A stretch of DNA of 64,000 nucleotides from Alphaproteobacteria bacterium (lineage in GTDB: Bacteria > Myxococcota_A > UBA796 > CAJQPC01): positions 1,422,501-1,486,500 of the forward strand of contig JACKEV010000006.1 in NCBI GenBank assembly GCA_020632795.1. The letters run 5' to 3'. How positions within the stretch are numbered: position 1 is the stretch's first letter; every line of letters starts with the position of its first letter. Under the pieces are notes generated by a model. That model did not search any database. It was given only the letters and a program-made list of their open reading frames with translations, and was not told where the DNA came from. The position numbers were made by a program, and so were the translations under genes. Below are positions 26,750 to 36,236 of the stretch, piece by piece.

Positions 26750-27444
26750 TGGTCCGCGTGGTCGCCAGCAGCGTGCGCGGGCCAGCGCACGCGCTCGACG
26801 GGATGCCGTGCCAGGATGCCTGGCTGGCGATGCCCGACTCGCGCGCGGCCCTGGCCGTGGTGTGCGACGGCATGGGAAGCCGCTCCCGCTCGCGGGAGGG
26901 GGCCCGCGCCGCGACGCTCGCCGCGCGGGACGCCTGGCGGCTCTGGAAGCGCTCGCCTGCGGGCAGCGCCGAGGACCTCGTGCGCCTGCTCGAGCCCGCG
27001 TGGCGCCTGCGCTTGCGAGACGTGCCACGCCACGAGGCGGCGACGACCTGCATCGTGTACGCCGAGGACGACCACGGCCGAGCTGTCTACGCCCAGCTCG
27101 GAGATGGTCTGCTCGCCCGAAGGGACGCCCATGGCGACGTGAAGACCCATCCGTCGAAGACCGACGGCTTCGGGCTCACGCATGCGCTGGGCACCCCCCA
27201 TACCCTCGCCGACTGGTCGCTCGCCATGGCAGCCCCCCTCGCGCAGGGCGAGGTCCTGGTGCTGGCCACCGACGGCGTGTCCGAAGACCTCGAACCCCGG
27301 CGTCTCGGAGACCTGGCTCGGTGGGCGGTGGACGAGCTGGGTCTTCTCCTCCGCCCCGGTGTCGCGTTGGCGAGGGAGCTGCGCAACTGGCCCGTCCCTC
27401 ACCATCGAGACGACAAGACCCTACTCGTCATGTGGAAGCCATGA
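26749..27444 (+). CDS. PP2C-family protein phosphatase of TerY-P triad
   Basis: 231 aa, GTG start overlapping the vWA stop by one base. PP2C metal-binding motifs are visible: PCQDAW near residue 24, VVCDGMGSRSRSREGA near residue 40, a GDGLLARRDAHGDV strand, and VLVLATDGVSEDLEP near residue 167. The final HHRDDKTLLVMW matches the closing DD motif. Soluble, with no membrane segment. Predicted to remove phosphates added by the adjacent kinase, with the vWA protein as substrate or scaffold. The stop overlaps the kinase ATG by 4 nt. Confidence 0.88.
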   Translation: MVRVVASSVRGPAHALDGMPCQDAWLAMPDSRAALAVVCDGMGSRSRSREGARAATLAARDAWRLWKRSPAGSAEDLVRLLEPAWRLRLRDVPRHEAATTCIVYAEDDHGRAVYAQLGDGLLARRDAHGDVKTHPSKTDGFGLTHALGTPHTLADWSLAMAAPLAQGEVLVLATDGVSEDLEPRRLGDLARWAVDELGLLLRPGVALARELRNWPVPHHRDDKTLLVMWKP

Positions 27445-28769
27445 GTCCCATTCAACAAGTCATCGATGAAACCGGCGCTGTTCACACCCTGTCTCGACGC
27501 ATCGGGAAGGGCGGACAGGGCGAGGTGTGGCTGGCCGAAGGCGGCCGACGCATCGTGAAGCTGCTCCATCCGCGTAGCGATGCGGAGGCCCTGCGGCGCC
27601 AGTTCGCCTTCGTGCGGCGGCTGGACCTCGGCGGACTGCACGTCGCCCGCCCCCTCGCGGTGCTCCGTCCGCCGCATGTCGGCTACGTGGCGGAGTTCCT
27701 CGGTGACATGGTTGCCATCAAGGACCTCATCGACGCGCCGCCGTCGGGTCTGCTCCAGTGGCACATCGACACGGGCGGTCTGCGCCGCCGACTGCGACTG
27801 CTCGCGCACGCCGGTGAGGCTCTGCTGGGACTGCACGCGCGCGGGGTCGTCTACGCTGACGTCTCCCACAACAACGTCTTCGTCTCGGAGCCCGTCGAGG
27901 CCCTCGAAGCCTGGCTCATCGATCTCGACAACCTCAGCCACGAGGCCGACCCACGACGGGCCATCTACACCCCCGGCTACGGGGCCCCCGAGGTCGTGGC
28001 CCGCAAGTCGGGTTGTACGTCGCTCTCGGATGCCTGGGCCTTCGCCGTGCTGGTCTGGCAGACCCTGACCCTGACGCATCCCTTCGTCGGAGACCTGGTC
28101 AACGACGGCGAGCCCGAGCTCGAGGAGGAAGCCTTCGCGGGCAAACTGCCGTGGGTGGGCCATTCCGAGGATGACCGGAACGTCTGCACCACGGGGCTGC
28201 CTCCCGACCTGGTTCTGGCGAACCGCCTGATCGAGCTGGCGCGTCGCACCTTCGAGGAAGGCCTGGGAGATGCCAAGCAGCGCCCGAGCGTGGCCGAGTG
28301 GGTGGACCGCCTGCACGCCGCGGCAGACCGGACGGTGAAGTGCCCCGCGTGCAGCGGAACCTACTTTGTCCTCGAGAAGCTCTGCCCCTGGTGTGACGAG
28401 CCCCGCCCGTCAGTGTCTGCCGTACGTATCGCCCGCTGGGATCCCAAGAAGGGGGTGGTCCATGGAGCGATGCGGTTCGGCCAGCTCCCCTTGGACAAGA
28501 GCGCGCTGGTGCTGCCCCGCAGGGTGACGGAAGGCCGGACCGGCCAGTCAGCTCGTGAGCCTCACGTCGAGATCACGCAGGTTCCACAGGGTGTCTCGGT
28601 TCGAACCAAGCCCGGCTTCCAGGCCTGGGTCGCCCCCGTTGCCAACGCCCTTGAGGAGCACCACGCTGTCGACGAGCGCGGGCGCATCATCCCGCGGAAC
28701 GGCTGGCTGGTGCTGTTCGAGGACCCAGCGCAGCCCCAGCGTGTGGCTCTGATCGGGAGGTCCGCATGA
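27441..28769 (+). CDS. Protein kinase with C-terminal zinc ribbon (TerY-P triad)
   Basis: 442 aa from ATG 27441; the frame is open for 700 nt upstream but that part is phosphatase and vWA antiframe. Kinase motifs: glycine loop RIGKGGQGEVWLAE, ATP-binding K40 in RIVKLL, catalytic loop YADVSHNNV (D140, N145, a divergent HRD), and the metal-binding D161-L-D163 in place of DFG. After the kinase lobe comes a zinc ribbon CPACSGTYFVLEKLCPWC near residue 300, then a ~100-residue beta-rich tail. This is the third element of the vWA-phosphatase-kinase triad. It overlaps the downstream helicase gene by 4 nt. Confidence 0.88.
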   Translation: MSPIQQVIDETGAVHTLSRRIGKGGQGEVWLAEGGRRIVKLLHPRSDAEALRRQFAFVRRLDLGGLHVARPLAVLRPPHVGYVAEFLGDMVAIKDLIDAPPSGLLQWHIDTGGLRRRLRLLAHAGEALLGLHARGVVYADVSHNNVFVSEPVEALEAWLIDLDNLSHEADPRRAIYTPGYGAPEVVARKSGCTSLSDAWAFAVLVWQTLTLTHPFVGDLVNDGEPELEEEAFAGKLPWVGHSEDDRNVCTTGLPPDLVLANRLIELARRTFEEGLGDAKQRPSVAEWVDRLHAAADRTVKCPACSGTYFVLEKLCPWCDEPRPSVSAVRIARWDPKKGVVHGAMRFGQLPLDKSALVLPRRVTEGRTGQSAREPHVEITQVPQGVSVRTKPGFQAWVAPVANALEEHHAVDERGRIIPRNGWLVLFEDPAQPQRVALIGRSA

Positions 28770-31700
28770 AGGTCGCCGAGGTCGGTGGCGGAGTTACCAC
28801 CACAGTTCGCATTCGAGCGGTGTCCGGCGACCTCGACTCCATTCCCGTCATCGAGTCTGAGGTCTCTCTGGTCCGCTCGGGCGACCAGACGCTCCTCACC
28901 GCAGGGGAGCAGGTCTGGGCTGTCGAAGGGGTCACCCCCGCAGACACGACGGAGCTCACGGACGTAGTGGTGAGCGGGCTGCCTGTGCTCGCCTACGTCG
29001 CCCAGGCCACCGCGAGCGTGCTCATCGTGGAGACCCGACGGTTCACCCAGGAGCTCCGGGTGACGGAGGAGATGCAGATTGGTCTAGACGACAAGGTCAT
29101 GGACGACCTGCGGCGAGGTCATAGGGTAAGCGGCACTGCTGCCGACGTGGCGGCCTGGCTCGAGGACCGGTTGTTTATTTCCCCGGCGCCGGGTGGTCCC
29201 AAGCTGCGTCGAATGGTGATCTCGGGGGACGCCCGAGGGCGGCTCGACGCGTTCCGCATCTACGGCCTCAAGGTCGCTGCCGACGTCCGCCGAGTGGACG
29301 ACAAGCTGCAGCTCGAGCGCGTCGTGCGCGGCGGCCGACGCAACAACCAGCGCATGATGTTGCTCTACGCCCCGATCTCCATCGTGGACGCGACGGCGGC
29401 GTCCGAGCTGCACGGCGCCGTCCGCACCACCTTGTCCGAGGCAGTCGCCGGAAGCGGCAGCTACCTCCGCGTCTGGCAGGACTACCACAGGCTCGAACGG
29501 GAGAACGTGCTGCGCCGTGCCCGGAGCTTCGGCTGGCTGGACTACCGGCGCTGCGAGCGACGCCGGGACGGTGGCTGGCGCTTCCACCTCGCTCCTGTCG
29601 AGGACCTCACCGAGCGTCTCTCGCTGCTCGGTGAGGGGAGTCGCTTCGAGCTTGAGGCCGGAGACCGCCCTCCTGCACTCGGCCAGGAGGAGGCCGTGGC
29701 CGCCCCTCGTCCGCAGGGACCGCGTGTCCAGCGTCTGAGCGCCTCGATCGTGGACCTGAACGATCACAAGGGCTTCGTCGATCTCGCTGGCCCCGATGAA
29801 GACGACGAGCAGCCCCGGCCGCCGAAGTCGGGGGTGCTGTATCTGTCGACGGGCGGTGACGAGGCACGTCTCCGGCGCCGAGAGCGAGCCGAAGAGGCGC
29901 TTCGCACCGGAAACTGCCCGCTCCCGCAGCTCGGTCTGCTCATGGAGGGCCGACCCGCACCGGCAGCCCGACGGACGCGCATCAGCGTGGATGGACCAAA
30001 GCTGAGGCCGGTCATCCGCGAGGTGTTCGGCGAGTTCAGACCGACCCGCCGGCAGACCGAGGCCATCGAGATGGCCCTCAACACGCCAGACGTGTGCCTG
30101 ATCCAGGGACCGCCGGGTACGGGCAAGACCAAGGTCATCACGGCAATCGAACGCTGCCTGGCCGTGCTCGCAGACGAAGGCGTCGAGCCCTCGCACCGCA
30201 TCCTGGTCTCGGCTGCCCAGCACGATGCCGTCGAGAACGTCGTGCAACGCACTGAGGTCTTCGGCCTGCCCGCCGTGAAGGTTGGCCGGCGGCGACGAGG
30301 TTCGGACACCTCGGTTGACCCAGGCCAGATGTTCGCGGACGAACGTGTGGAACAGCTGCGCGCAAGGGGTCGTGTCCCACCGGAGGCGGAGCGGCTCAGT
30401 CGGGCACGCAACCTGGTCTTGGCCTGCGTTCGCATGCGCTCCCTGCCAAGCGAGCAGGCAGCTCGGATTCGAGAGCTGGTGGCCGTCCTCGGTGACCTGC
30501 TGCCACCAGCGCAGCGGGACCAGGCCATGGAGCGGGCGAGTTCCATCGAACGCCCGGCCACCCTGGGCGACCCCGAGGAGACCGAGCTGCGCATCAAAGC
30601 CGCGCGAGGCATTCGCGTGGATGAAGGGCCTTTCTCTGACGACGGCCCCATCAGGGCTCGCGTTGCCTTGCGCCGCCTGGACTGCCTGCTCACCGATGAG
30701 GAGCGCCACTTCCTCGAGCGCTGCGCCGACGTGGAACCGGAGGACGTGCCGTCGTGGCTCGACGAAGGCCGACCGCTGCGGGACGCGTTGATCGACCGCC
30801 TCACGGAGCCTGCACCCAACGCGGAGCCGCGCTTGGACGACGACACCCAGCGGCTCCTACTCGAGATCCTCGACACCGTCGATCGACGCCTCGCCGCCAC
30901 GCGTTCTGGAGACGAGGCGGTGTTGAGCGCCTACCTCCATGACCTCGAAACCGACCCCCAGGGCGTCCGCAAGGCGCTGGAGCACTACACGGTCGTCCTC
31001 GCGGCAACGCTTCAGCAGGCGGCGGGCAACGAGATGCGGCGGGTGCGTGGGATCGACACTGGCCAGACCACCTTCGAGTCCGTCATCGTCGACGAGGCTG
31101 CCCGTGCGAACCCGCTGGACCTCTTCATCCCGCTAAGCATGGCCAAGCGTCGGGTGGTCCTGGTCGGTGACCATCGCCAGCTGCCACACCTGCTCGAGCC
31201 CGACGTCGAGCGGCAGCTCGCGGAAGGTGTCGACCAGGGCACGGTCGAAGAGCAGACGCTCCGCGCCGTCCAGGCAAGCCTGTTCGAGCGCATGTGGGTT
31301 CTGCTCCGCGCACTCGAGCAGAAGGACGGCATTCGCCGCACCGTGACCCTCGACGCCCAGTTCCGCATGCACCCCGTGCTCGGAGCCTACGTCAGCCGCG
31401 AGTTCTACGAGGTTCACGAAGACGGACCCATCCAGAGTCCGCGGAAGGCCGAGGCCTTCGTCCACGACCTCCCCGGCTACGTCCGTGGTGACCAGCCCTG
31501 CGCCGCCGACTGGCTCGATGTCCCGGGTGACCGGGGCCGCGAGGTCCGAGGGGTAAGCAAGAGTCGACCCGCCGAGGCCCGGGCCATCGCCAAGGAGGTC
31601 CGCCGCCTCATCGACCACGACTCCCGGCTGACCTTCGGCGTCATCTCCTTCTATAGCGCCCAGGTCGACGAGATCGGTCGAGCCATGATTGACGTGGGCC

Positions 31701-32077
31701 TGACCGAGCCCGCGAACAACGCACGGGGCTGGCGCGTCGCCGACGAGTGGGCGACCACCTACAACCACGAAGGCAAGCTCGTCGAGCGCCTGCGGATCGG
31801 TACCGTTGATGCGTTCCAGGGCAAGGAGTTCGACGTCGTCTTCCTGTCGGTGACTCGGTCCAGCGACCTGCCGGACGCGACCGACGAACAGCGACGACGG
31901 AAGTTCGGCCACCTCATGCTGGAGAACCGACTCTGCGTCGCCATGAGCCGACAGCAGCGCCTCCTAGTGGCTGTTGGCGACCGCGACTTCGTGCGCGGCG
32001 AAGGTGCTCGCAAGCCGCTTCGTGCCCTGCGGGCCTACACTGATCTCTGTGGAGGCGAGCATGGCACCGTTCGATAG
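28766..32077 (+). CDS. UPF1/DNA2-like superfamily 1B helicase
   Basis: 1103 aa. The first ~330 residues are an unassigned, mostly beta-rich region followed by a charged linker. The helicase core starts near residue 425: Walker A QGPPGTGKT at 447-455, Walker B VIVDEAARANP with D776-E777-A-A, GDHRQLPHL motif III, and the C-terminal GTVDAFQGKEFDVVFLSVTRS block typical of UPF1-like enzymes, then a NRLCVAMSRQQ motif VI. No nuclease motif is visible in the chain. It would unwind DNA or RNA 5'-to-3', as this helicase class does. Coupled to the kinase by a 4-nt overlap. Confidence 0.87.
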   Translation: MKVAEVGGGVTTTVRIRAVSGDLDSIPVIESEVSLVRSGDQTLLTAGEQVWAVEGVTPADTTELTDVVVSGLPVLAYVAQATASVLIVETRRFTQELRVTEEMQIGLDDKVMDDLRRGHRVSGTAADVAAWLEDRLFISPAPGGPKLRRMVISGDARGRLDAFRIYGLKVAADVRRVDDKLQLERVVRGGRRNNQRMMLLYAPISIVDATAASELHGAVRTTLSEAVAGSGSYLRVWQDYHRLERENVLRRARSFGWLDYRRCERRRDGGWRFHLAPVEDLTERLSLLGEGSRFELEAGDRPPALGQEEAVAAPRPQGPRVQRLSASIVDLNDHKGFVDLAGPDEDDEQPRPPKSGVLYLSTGGDEARLRRRERAEEALRTGNCPLPQLGLLMEGRPAPAARRTRISVDGPKLRPVIREVFGEFRPTRRQTEAIEMALNTPDVCLIQGPPGTGKTKVITAIERCLAVLADEGVEPSHRILVSAAQHDAVENVVQRTEVFGLPAVKVGRRRRGSDTSVDPGQMFADERVEQLRARGRVPPEAERLSRARNLVLACVRMRSLPSEQAARIRELVAVLGDLLPPAQRDQAMERASSIERPATLGDPEETELRIKAARGIRVDEGPFSDDGPIRARVALRRLDCLLTDEERHFLERCADVEPEDVPSWLDEGRPLRDALIDRLTEPAPNAEPRLDDDTQRLLLEILDTVDRRLAATRSGDEAVLSAYLHDLETDPQGVRKALEHYTVVLAATLQQAAGNEMRRVRGIDTGQTTFESVIVDEAARANPLDLFIPLSMAKRRVVLVGDHRQLPHLLEPDVERQLAEGVDQGTVEEQTLRAVQASLFERMWVLLRALEQKDGIRRTVTLDAQFRMHPVLGAYVSREFYEVHEDGPIQSPRKAEAFVHDLPGYVRGDQPCAADWLDVPGDRGREVRGVSKSRPAEARAIAKEVRRLIDHDSRLTFGVISFYSAQVDEIGRAMIDVGLTEPANNARGWRVADEWATTYNHEGKLVERLRIGTVDAFQGKEFDVVFLSVTRSSDLPDATDEQRRRKFGHLMLENRLCVAMSRQQRLLVAVGDRDFVRGEGARKPLRALRAYTDLCGGEHGTVR

Positions 32078-33536
32078 CCTCGTCTCCTTCGAGCGAGACA
32101 CGCCCGTCCTCCGGCTGAACCACGGGAAGGACCCTCGGGCGAAGTGGGTGCTCTGGCCGGTGCTGACCTGGCGCGTGGTGGCGCCGGTGCCGAAGGAGCG
32201 CAAGATCAACCTGTTCCAGCGCGCGGTCCTTGGGCTAGCTCGCGCCGGCGTGACCCAGTTCAGAGAAATCGCCGAACGCCTGCTCATCGCTCCCGACCTC
32301 GCCGGTCTGGTGGTCTTGGAACTTCAGAACATGGCTCTGGTGGAGCACGACGGCAGGCCAACGGCCCGAGGCCTGAAGATGCTCGACGACATCGAAGAGG
32401 ACCCGCCTGACGAGGCGCGCGTCGGCCATGTCCTGTCCGACCCCTTCTCCGGCAAGCTCTGGCCGCGGTTCCTCACCGGGGATCTGCCCGTCGCCGACGT
32501 GGAGCTGAACGAAGACGGCTGGCCGGTCCTGCTCAGCGGCACGGCGGGCGACCCCTGGACCGACCGGACCTTCAGCATCCTGCCGACGAGTAGGGACACC
32601 ATCAGTCTGGCCCGTCCCAGCGCCAGAGATGTCCTGCGAGCGGCTCGTCGCCACTGGCGGCAGCGCGACTTCGACGAAGTCGATGACGAACGAGACGTTC
32701 CACGCCTTCGTCGGGTGTCCTTCGTGGATGACCGCCCGGAGCCCTACCTGCTCGCGCTCCAGGTCCGACGCCACGAATCAGGCGACTGGATGGTGGACGA
32801 CCCCTTCGGACACGGAGAGTCGGTGGACCTGCGGGCGCGCCTCGAGGAGCGCCTGGACACCCACAACGGCTTGCGTCCCTGGCTGTCGCCGCTGGTTGGT
32901 TCCGAGGGCTCGGAGCCGACCCTCGGTCACCTCCAGGCCGAAGCCGTCTGGAAGGTCGAAGAGCGTCTGACCCTGGCCATTCGGCAGCACGACGACGTTC
33001 GTGAGCGGCTCGTGGCCATGCAGCGCGCGCTTCTGGAGGCTGAGCTTCACGACGCACCGCTCGACAAGTGGGACGACGTTCTCGTGAAGGCACAGCGTGC
33101 CGTTGAGCGCGCCCTTCGGCACCTCCTTGCTCCGTACCGAGACGCGGAGCCGCCGGCCTTCACCCGCCTCGCACGGTCCGACAAGCGCTTCAACCAGCGC
33201 TTCCTCGACTCGGTCGCGTCCGACCTTGGCTTTCAGTCCCCGCTCCCGAAGACGCTGTCCTCGGTCCGCAGGGGCAAGGTGCAGTACGCGGAGCGCAGCG
33301 GCAGCGGAAGCCTGCGCCCGCTTCTTGTCCTCAGCCTGTTGTGCGCCGACCGAGACGAGGACCATCCGCTTCGCACCGCGGGCGGCGCGCATCCCGATCT
33401 GCTCCATCGCCTCGATGGGCTCGCCACCGCTCGCGACCGAGCCGCCCACGACGGCGCCCAGACCTGGCCGAAGAAGGTCCAGGGGCACGTCGACACCGCC
33501 TTTGCGACCGTGGGGTCGCTCCTCCTCCCTCGCTGA
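32061..33536 (+). CDS. Unknown protein with winged-helix-like N-region and HEPN-like Rx4H motif
   Basis: 491 aa from ATG 32061 (GGAGGCGAGC just upstream), starting 17 nt inside the helicase gene. Not a family I recognise. Residues ~50-110 have a winged-helix spacing (FQRAVLGLARAGVTQFREIAERL ... ALVEHDGRPTARG). The C-terminal ~110 residues are helical, with R458-D-R-A-A-H463, an Rx4H arrangement like that in HEPN ribonucleases and HEPN-fold Abi proteins, on a helix after a loop. The HEPN reading is a motif-level inference only. As part of the TerY-P operon it could be the effector. Confidence 0.55.
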   Translation: MAPFDSLVSFERDTPVLRLNHGKDPRAKWVLWPVLTWRVVAPVPKERKINLFQRAVLGLARAGVTQFREIAERLLIAPDLAGLVVLELQNMALVEHDGRPTARGLKMLDDIEEDPPDEARVGHVLSDPFSGKLWPRFLTGDLPVADVELNEDGWPVLLSGTAGDPWTDRTFSILPTSRDTISLARPSARDVLRAARRHWRQRDFDEVDDERDVPRLRRVSFVDDRPEPYLLALQVRRHESGDWMVDDPFGHGESVDLRARLEERLDTHNGLRPWLSPLVGSEGSEPTLGHLQAEAVWKVEERLTLAIRQHDDVRERLVAMQRALLEAELHDAPLDKWDDVLVKAQRAVERALRHLLAPYRDAEPPAFTRLARSDKRFNQRFLDSVASDLGFQSPLPKTLSSVRRGKVQYAERSGSGSLRPLLVLSLLCADRDEDHPLRTAGGAHPDLLHRLDGLATARDRAAHDGAQTWPKKVQGHVDTAFATVGSLLLPR

Positions 33537-33551
33537 TCAAGGTCTCCGCCC

Positions 33552-36236
33552 ATGGCCAACAAGAAGAACCACCGCAACCAGAACCGCAACCGCACCCCGA
33601 ACAAGGCTCCGACGCCCCCGCCGGTCGATGAGCCCACGGCCGAGCAGCTCGAACGCCTCGACGCCGCGGATGCCGCGACCGCCGAGCTGGCCGAGGAGCA
33701 TGGTCCGCCGGTCACCGAAGGCGTCTCCGAGGAGGCAGGCCCTACGCTCGAGGCAGCCCTGGCTCGTGCCGAGGGCTTGCTGAACAGCGCCCGGGGGATG
33801 TTCGAGAAGGCGCGGGAGCGGGAGGCGGCGGTCAAGGAGGAGGAGGACCGCCTTGCCACCCAGAAGCGAGACCAGGAGCAGTCCCTTCGGCAGCGGAGGA
33901 AGGACGCCGATGCCGAGATCGCGTCGGCAAAGAAGGCTGTCGAGCAAGAGCTCGAGACGAAGAAGGCGGAGCTCGACCAGCTCGAGATGGAACTGGTGCA
34001 GCGCTCGGAGACATCGGACGAGCGCGAGGTACAGCTGAGAGGCCGCGAGCAGGCCTGCAAGGAGAAGGAGGCCGAGCAGGCCGAGGCGAGTGCGCGGCTG
34101 ACCGAGCGCGAGCTGAATGCCGAGCAGGGATTTCTCGCCGAGAAGGCTCGCATCCTCAAGCCCGTCGAGGACGAGGTGACCGCCCTGCGGGAAGAGCGGG
34201 AGCGCCTGACCGGTGAGCTGGCCAAGGCGCGCGAGGCTGCCGAGGCCGAGGCGCGCGACGCGGCAAAGGCCCGTGCGGACAAATGGGCCGAGGAGGACGC
34301 TGCTCGCACCACTGCCGCGGCCGAGGCCCGACGTGAGCTCGACGACGAGATCAACCAGGAGCGGCAGGACCGGCTCGCGGAGCTGCGGGACGCGCTGAAG
34401 AAGGAGCGGGAGGCCGCCGAGGCGTCGTGGCAGGAGGACCTGGACAAGCGCAAGTCCACCCTCGACGAGCGTGAAGCAGAACTCGAGGAGTGGGACAGGG
34501 CGCTGCTCGAGAAGCGCAAGGTGCACCGTGCCGCCGAGCGTGACCTTCAGGCGGACAAGGAGATGCTCGAAGAGGACCGCGCGGCGCAGGACCGCAAGGT
34601 CGAGCGCCTGGTCGCGGAGCGGACCGAGGATCTGCGGCACGAGGTCGAGTCGCTCAAGAGCCAGCTCAACGATGCACGTGCCCAGCGCGACGCCTACTTC
34701 CAGGACCTCGAGTCCCGGCGTGAGCTCGACCGACGGTTCGGCGGCCGAAAGCCGGAGGAGATCCTGGCAGCGCTCACCGCAGCCGAAGGTGAGCGCGACA
34801 CCTTCGCCCAACAGCTCCGTGAGCGTCCCGATGCCCGCGCCGCCGAGCGGCTGGCCGAGCTGGAGCGCGAGCGTTCGGCGTGGCTGGAGGAGCGCGCTGT
34901 GTTGCAGGGGGACCTCGCAAAGGCGCAGGGCGAGCTGTCCACCCGCCGCCTCGCGGCGATCGAGCTCGAGGCGCTGAAGAAGCAGAAGGAGGCGCTCGAG
35001 GTCCACAAGCAGCTCCTCGACGGAGCCGTGGATGAGCTCCGAGCGCGCGTGGACGAGCTCACGCGGCAGGAAGACCACCGGAACCCGATGACCGCCCTGA
35101 CGAGCCTGGACGAGAGCGAGGAGCTGCAGAACGAAGCGCGCACCACGACACCCCTCGGCCGTGCAACCCCGTCGCTCCGGGACTTCGCGGAAGACCTGCG
35201 CCACCGCATCGCGACGGGGGTCGAGGGCCGCACGCTGTACTACGCCGAGCGAGACGTGCGGGCCTTCCTGGGCGGGCTCGCCATGACCCGGTTGATGCTC
35301 CTGCAGGGCATCTCCGGCACGGGCAAGACGAGTCTGCCGCTGGCCTTCGCCAGCGCCGTGAACGGTGACATCGAGGTCGTCGAGGTCCAGGCTGGTTGGC
35401 GCGATCGTCAGGACCTCGTCGGGTACTACAACGCCTTCCACCGGCACTACTACGCGACGAACTTCCTCCAGGCGCTCTACCGCGCTGGAACGCCCGCCAA
35501 CCGCGACCGGCTGTTCATGATGGTGCTGGACGAGGTCAACCTCTCCCGACCCGAGCAGTTCTTCGCCGACTTCTTGTCCGCGCTGGAGCAGCCCATGGAC
35601 GCACGACGGCTCACCCTGGTCAACGACCCGGTCTCGAGCGCTCCCAGGCTGATGGTCGAAGGGCGCCACCTTCCCATTCCGCCCAATGTCTGGTTCGTGG
35701 GCACGGCGAACCACGACGAGAGCACCGCTGAGTTCGCCGACAAGACCTACGACCGCGCCCATGTGATGGAGATGCCTCGCAAGACCGAGGCCGCACACTT
35801 TCAGGTCGAGGAGCGGCGTCACCGCAACCCGATCTCCTACCAGAAGCTCGAGGCGGTCTTCGCGGATGCTGCTGACAAGCAAGCCCGCAGCGTCCAGTCC
35901 GCGACCCGCTGGCTCCGCACCGCGCCGTTTGCCGACAGCCTTGGGAATCGTTTTCGGGTCGGGTGGGGCAACCGACTCGAGCATCAGCTCGCTAGGTACC
36001 TTCCGGTGGTCGTGGAAGCCGGTGGCAGCGTTGGCGAGGCGATGGACCACCTGCTCGTTACCAAGGTGCTGCGCAAGCTCAAGGACCGTCACGACGTCCG
36101 TACGACCGCCCTGGAAGAGCTGAGCGAGCAGCTCCTCACGACCTGGGACAAGCTCGACAAGAAGAACCCGCCCGAGCGCTGCATCGCGCTGATTGAGAAC
36201 GAGATCGCCGCGAAGAAGGGCGAGGAGTTGGTGTGA
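33552..36236 (+). CDS. Coiled-coil McrB-like AAA+ ATPase
   Basis: 894 aa. A lysine-rich start is followed by a very long coiled coil from about residue 60 to 520, then an AAA+ domain of the McrB branch: Walker A GISGTGKTS at 586-594, Walker B MVLDEVNLSRPEQF with D660-E661, and a sensor-1 FVGTANHDEST region where McrB proteins have MNTADRS. The asparagine of the signature is kept but the rest differs. Starts 15 nt after the previous stop. It overlaps the DUF2357-like gene by 4 nt, the same pairing as McrB with McrC. The coiled coil suggests a filament or a scaffold. Confidence 0.85.
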   Translation: MANKKNHRNQNRNRTPNKAPTPPPVDEPTAEQLERLDAADAATAELAEEHGPPVTEGVSEEAGPTLEAALARAEGLLNSARGMFEKAREREAAVKEEEDRLATQKRDQEQSLRQRRKDADAEIASAKKAVEQELETKKAELDQLEMELVQRSETSDEREVQLRGREQACKEKEAEQAEASARLTERELNAEQGFLAEKARILKPVEDEVTALREERERLTGELAKAREAAEAEARDAAKARADKWAEEDAARTTAAAEARRELDDEINQERQDRLAELRDALKKEREAAEASWQEDLDKRKSTLDEREAELEEWDRALLEKRKVHRAAERDLQADKEMLEEDRAAQDRKVERLVAERTEDLRHEVESLKSQLNDARAQRDAYFQDLESRRELDRRFGGRKPEEILAALTAAEGERDTFAQQLRERPDARAAERLAELERERSAWLEERAVLQGDLAKAQGELSTRRLAAIELEALKKQKEALEVHKQLLDGAVDELRARVDELTRQEDHRNPMTALTSLDESEELQNEARTTTPLGRATPSLRDFAEDLRHRIATGVEGRTLYYAERDVRAFLGGLAMTRLMLLQGISGTGKTSLPLAFASAVNGDIEVVEVQAGWRDRQDLVGYYNAFHRHYYATNFLQALYRAGTPANRDRLFMMVLDEVNLSRPEQFFADFLSALEQPMDARRLTLVNDPVSSAPRLMVEGRHLPIPPNVWFVGTANHDESTAEFADKTYDRAHVMEMPRKTEAAHFQVEERRHRNPISYQKLEAVFADAADKQARSVQSATRWLRTAPFADSLGNRFRVGWGNRLEHQLARYLPVVVEAGGSVGEAMDHLLVTKVLRKLKDRHDVRTTALEELSEQLLTTWDKLDKKNPPERCIALIENEIAAKKGEELV

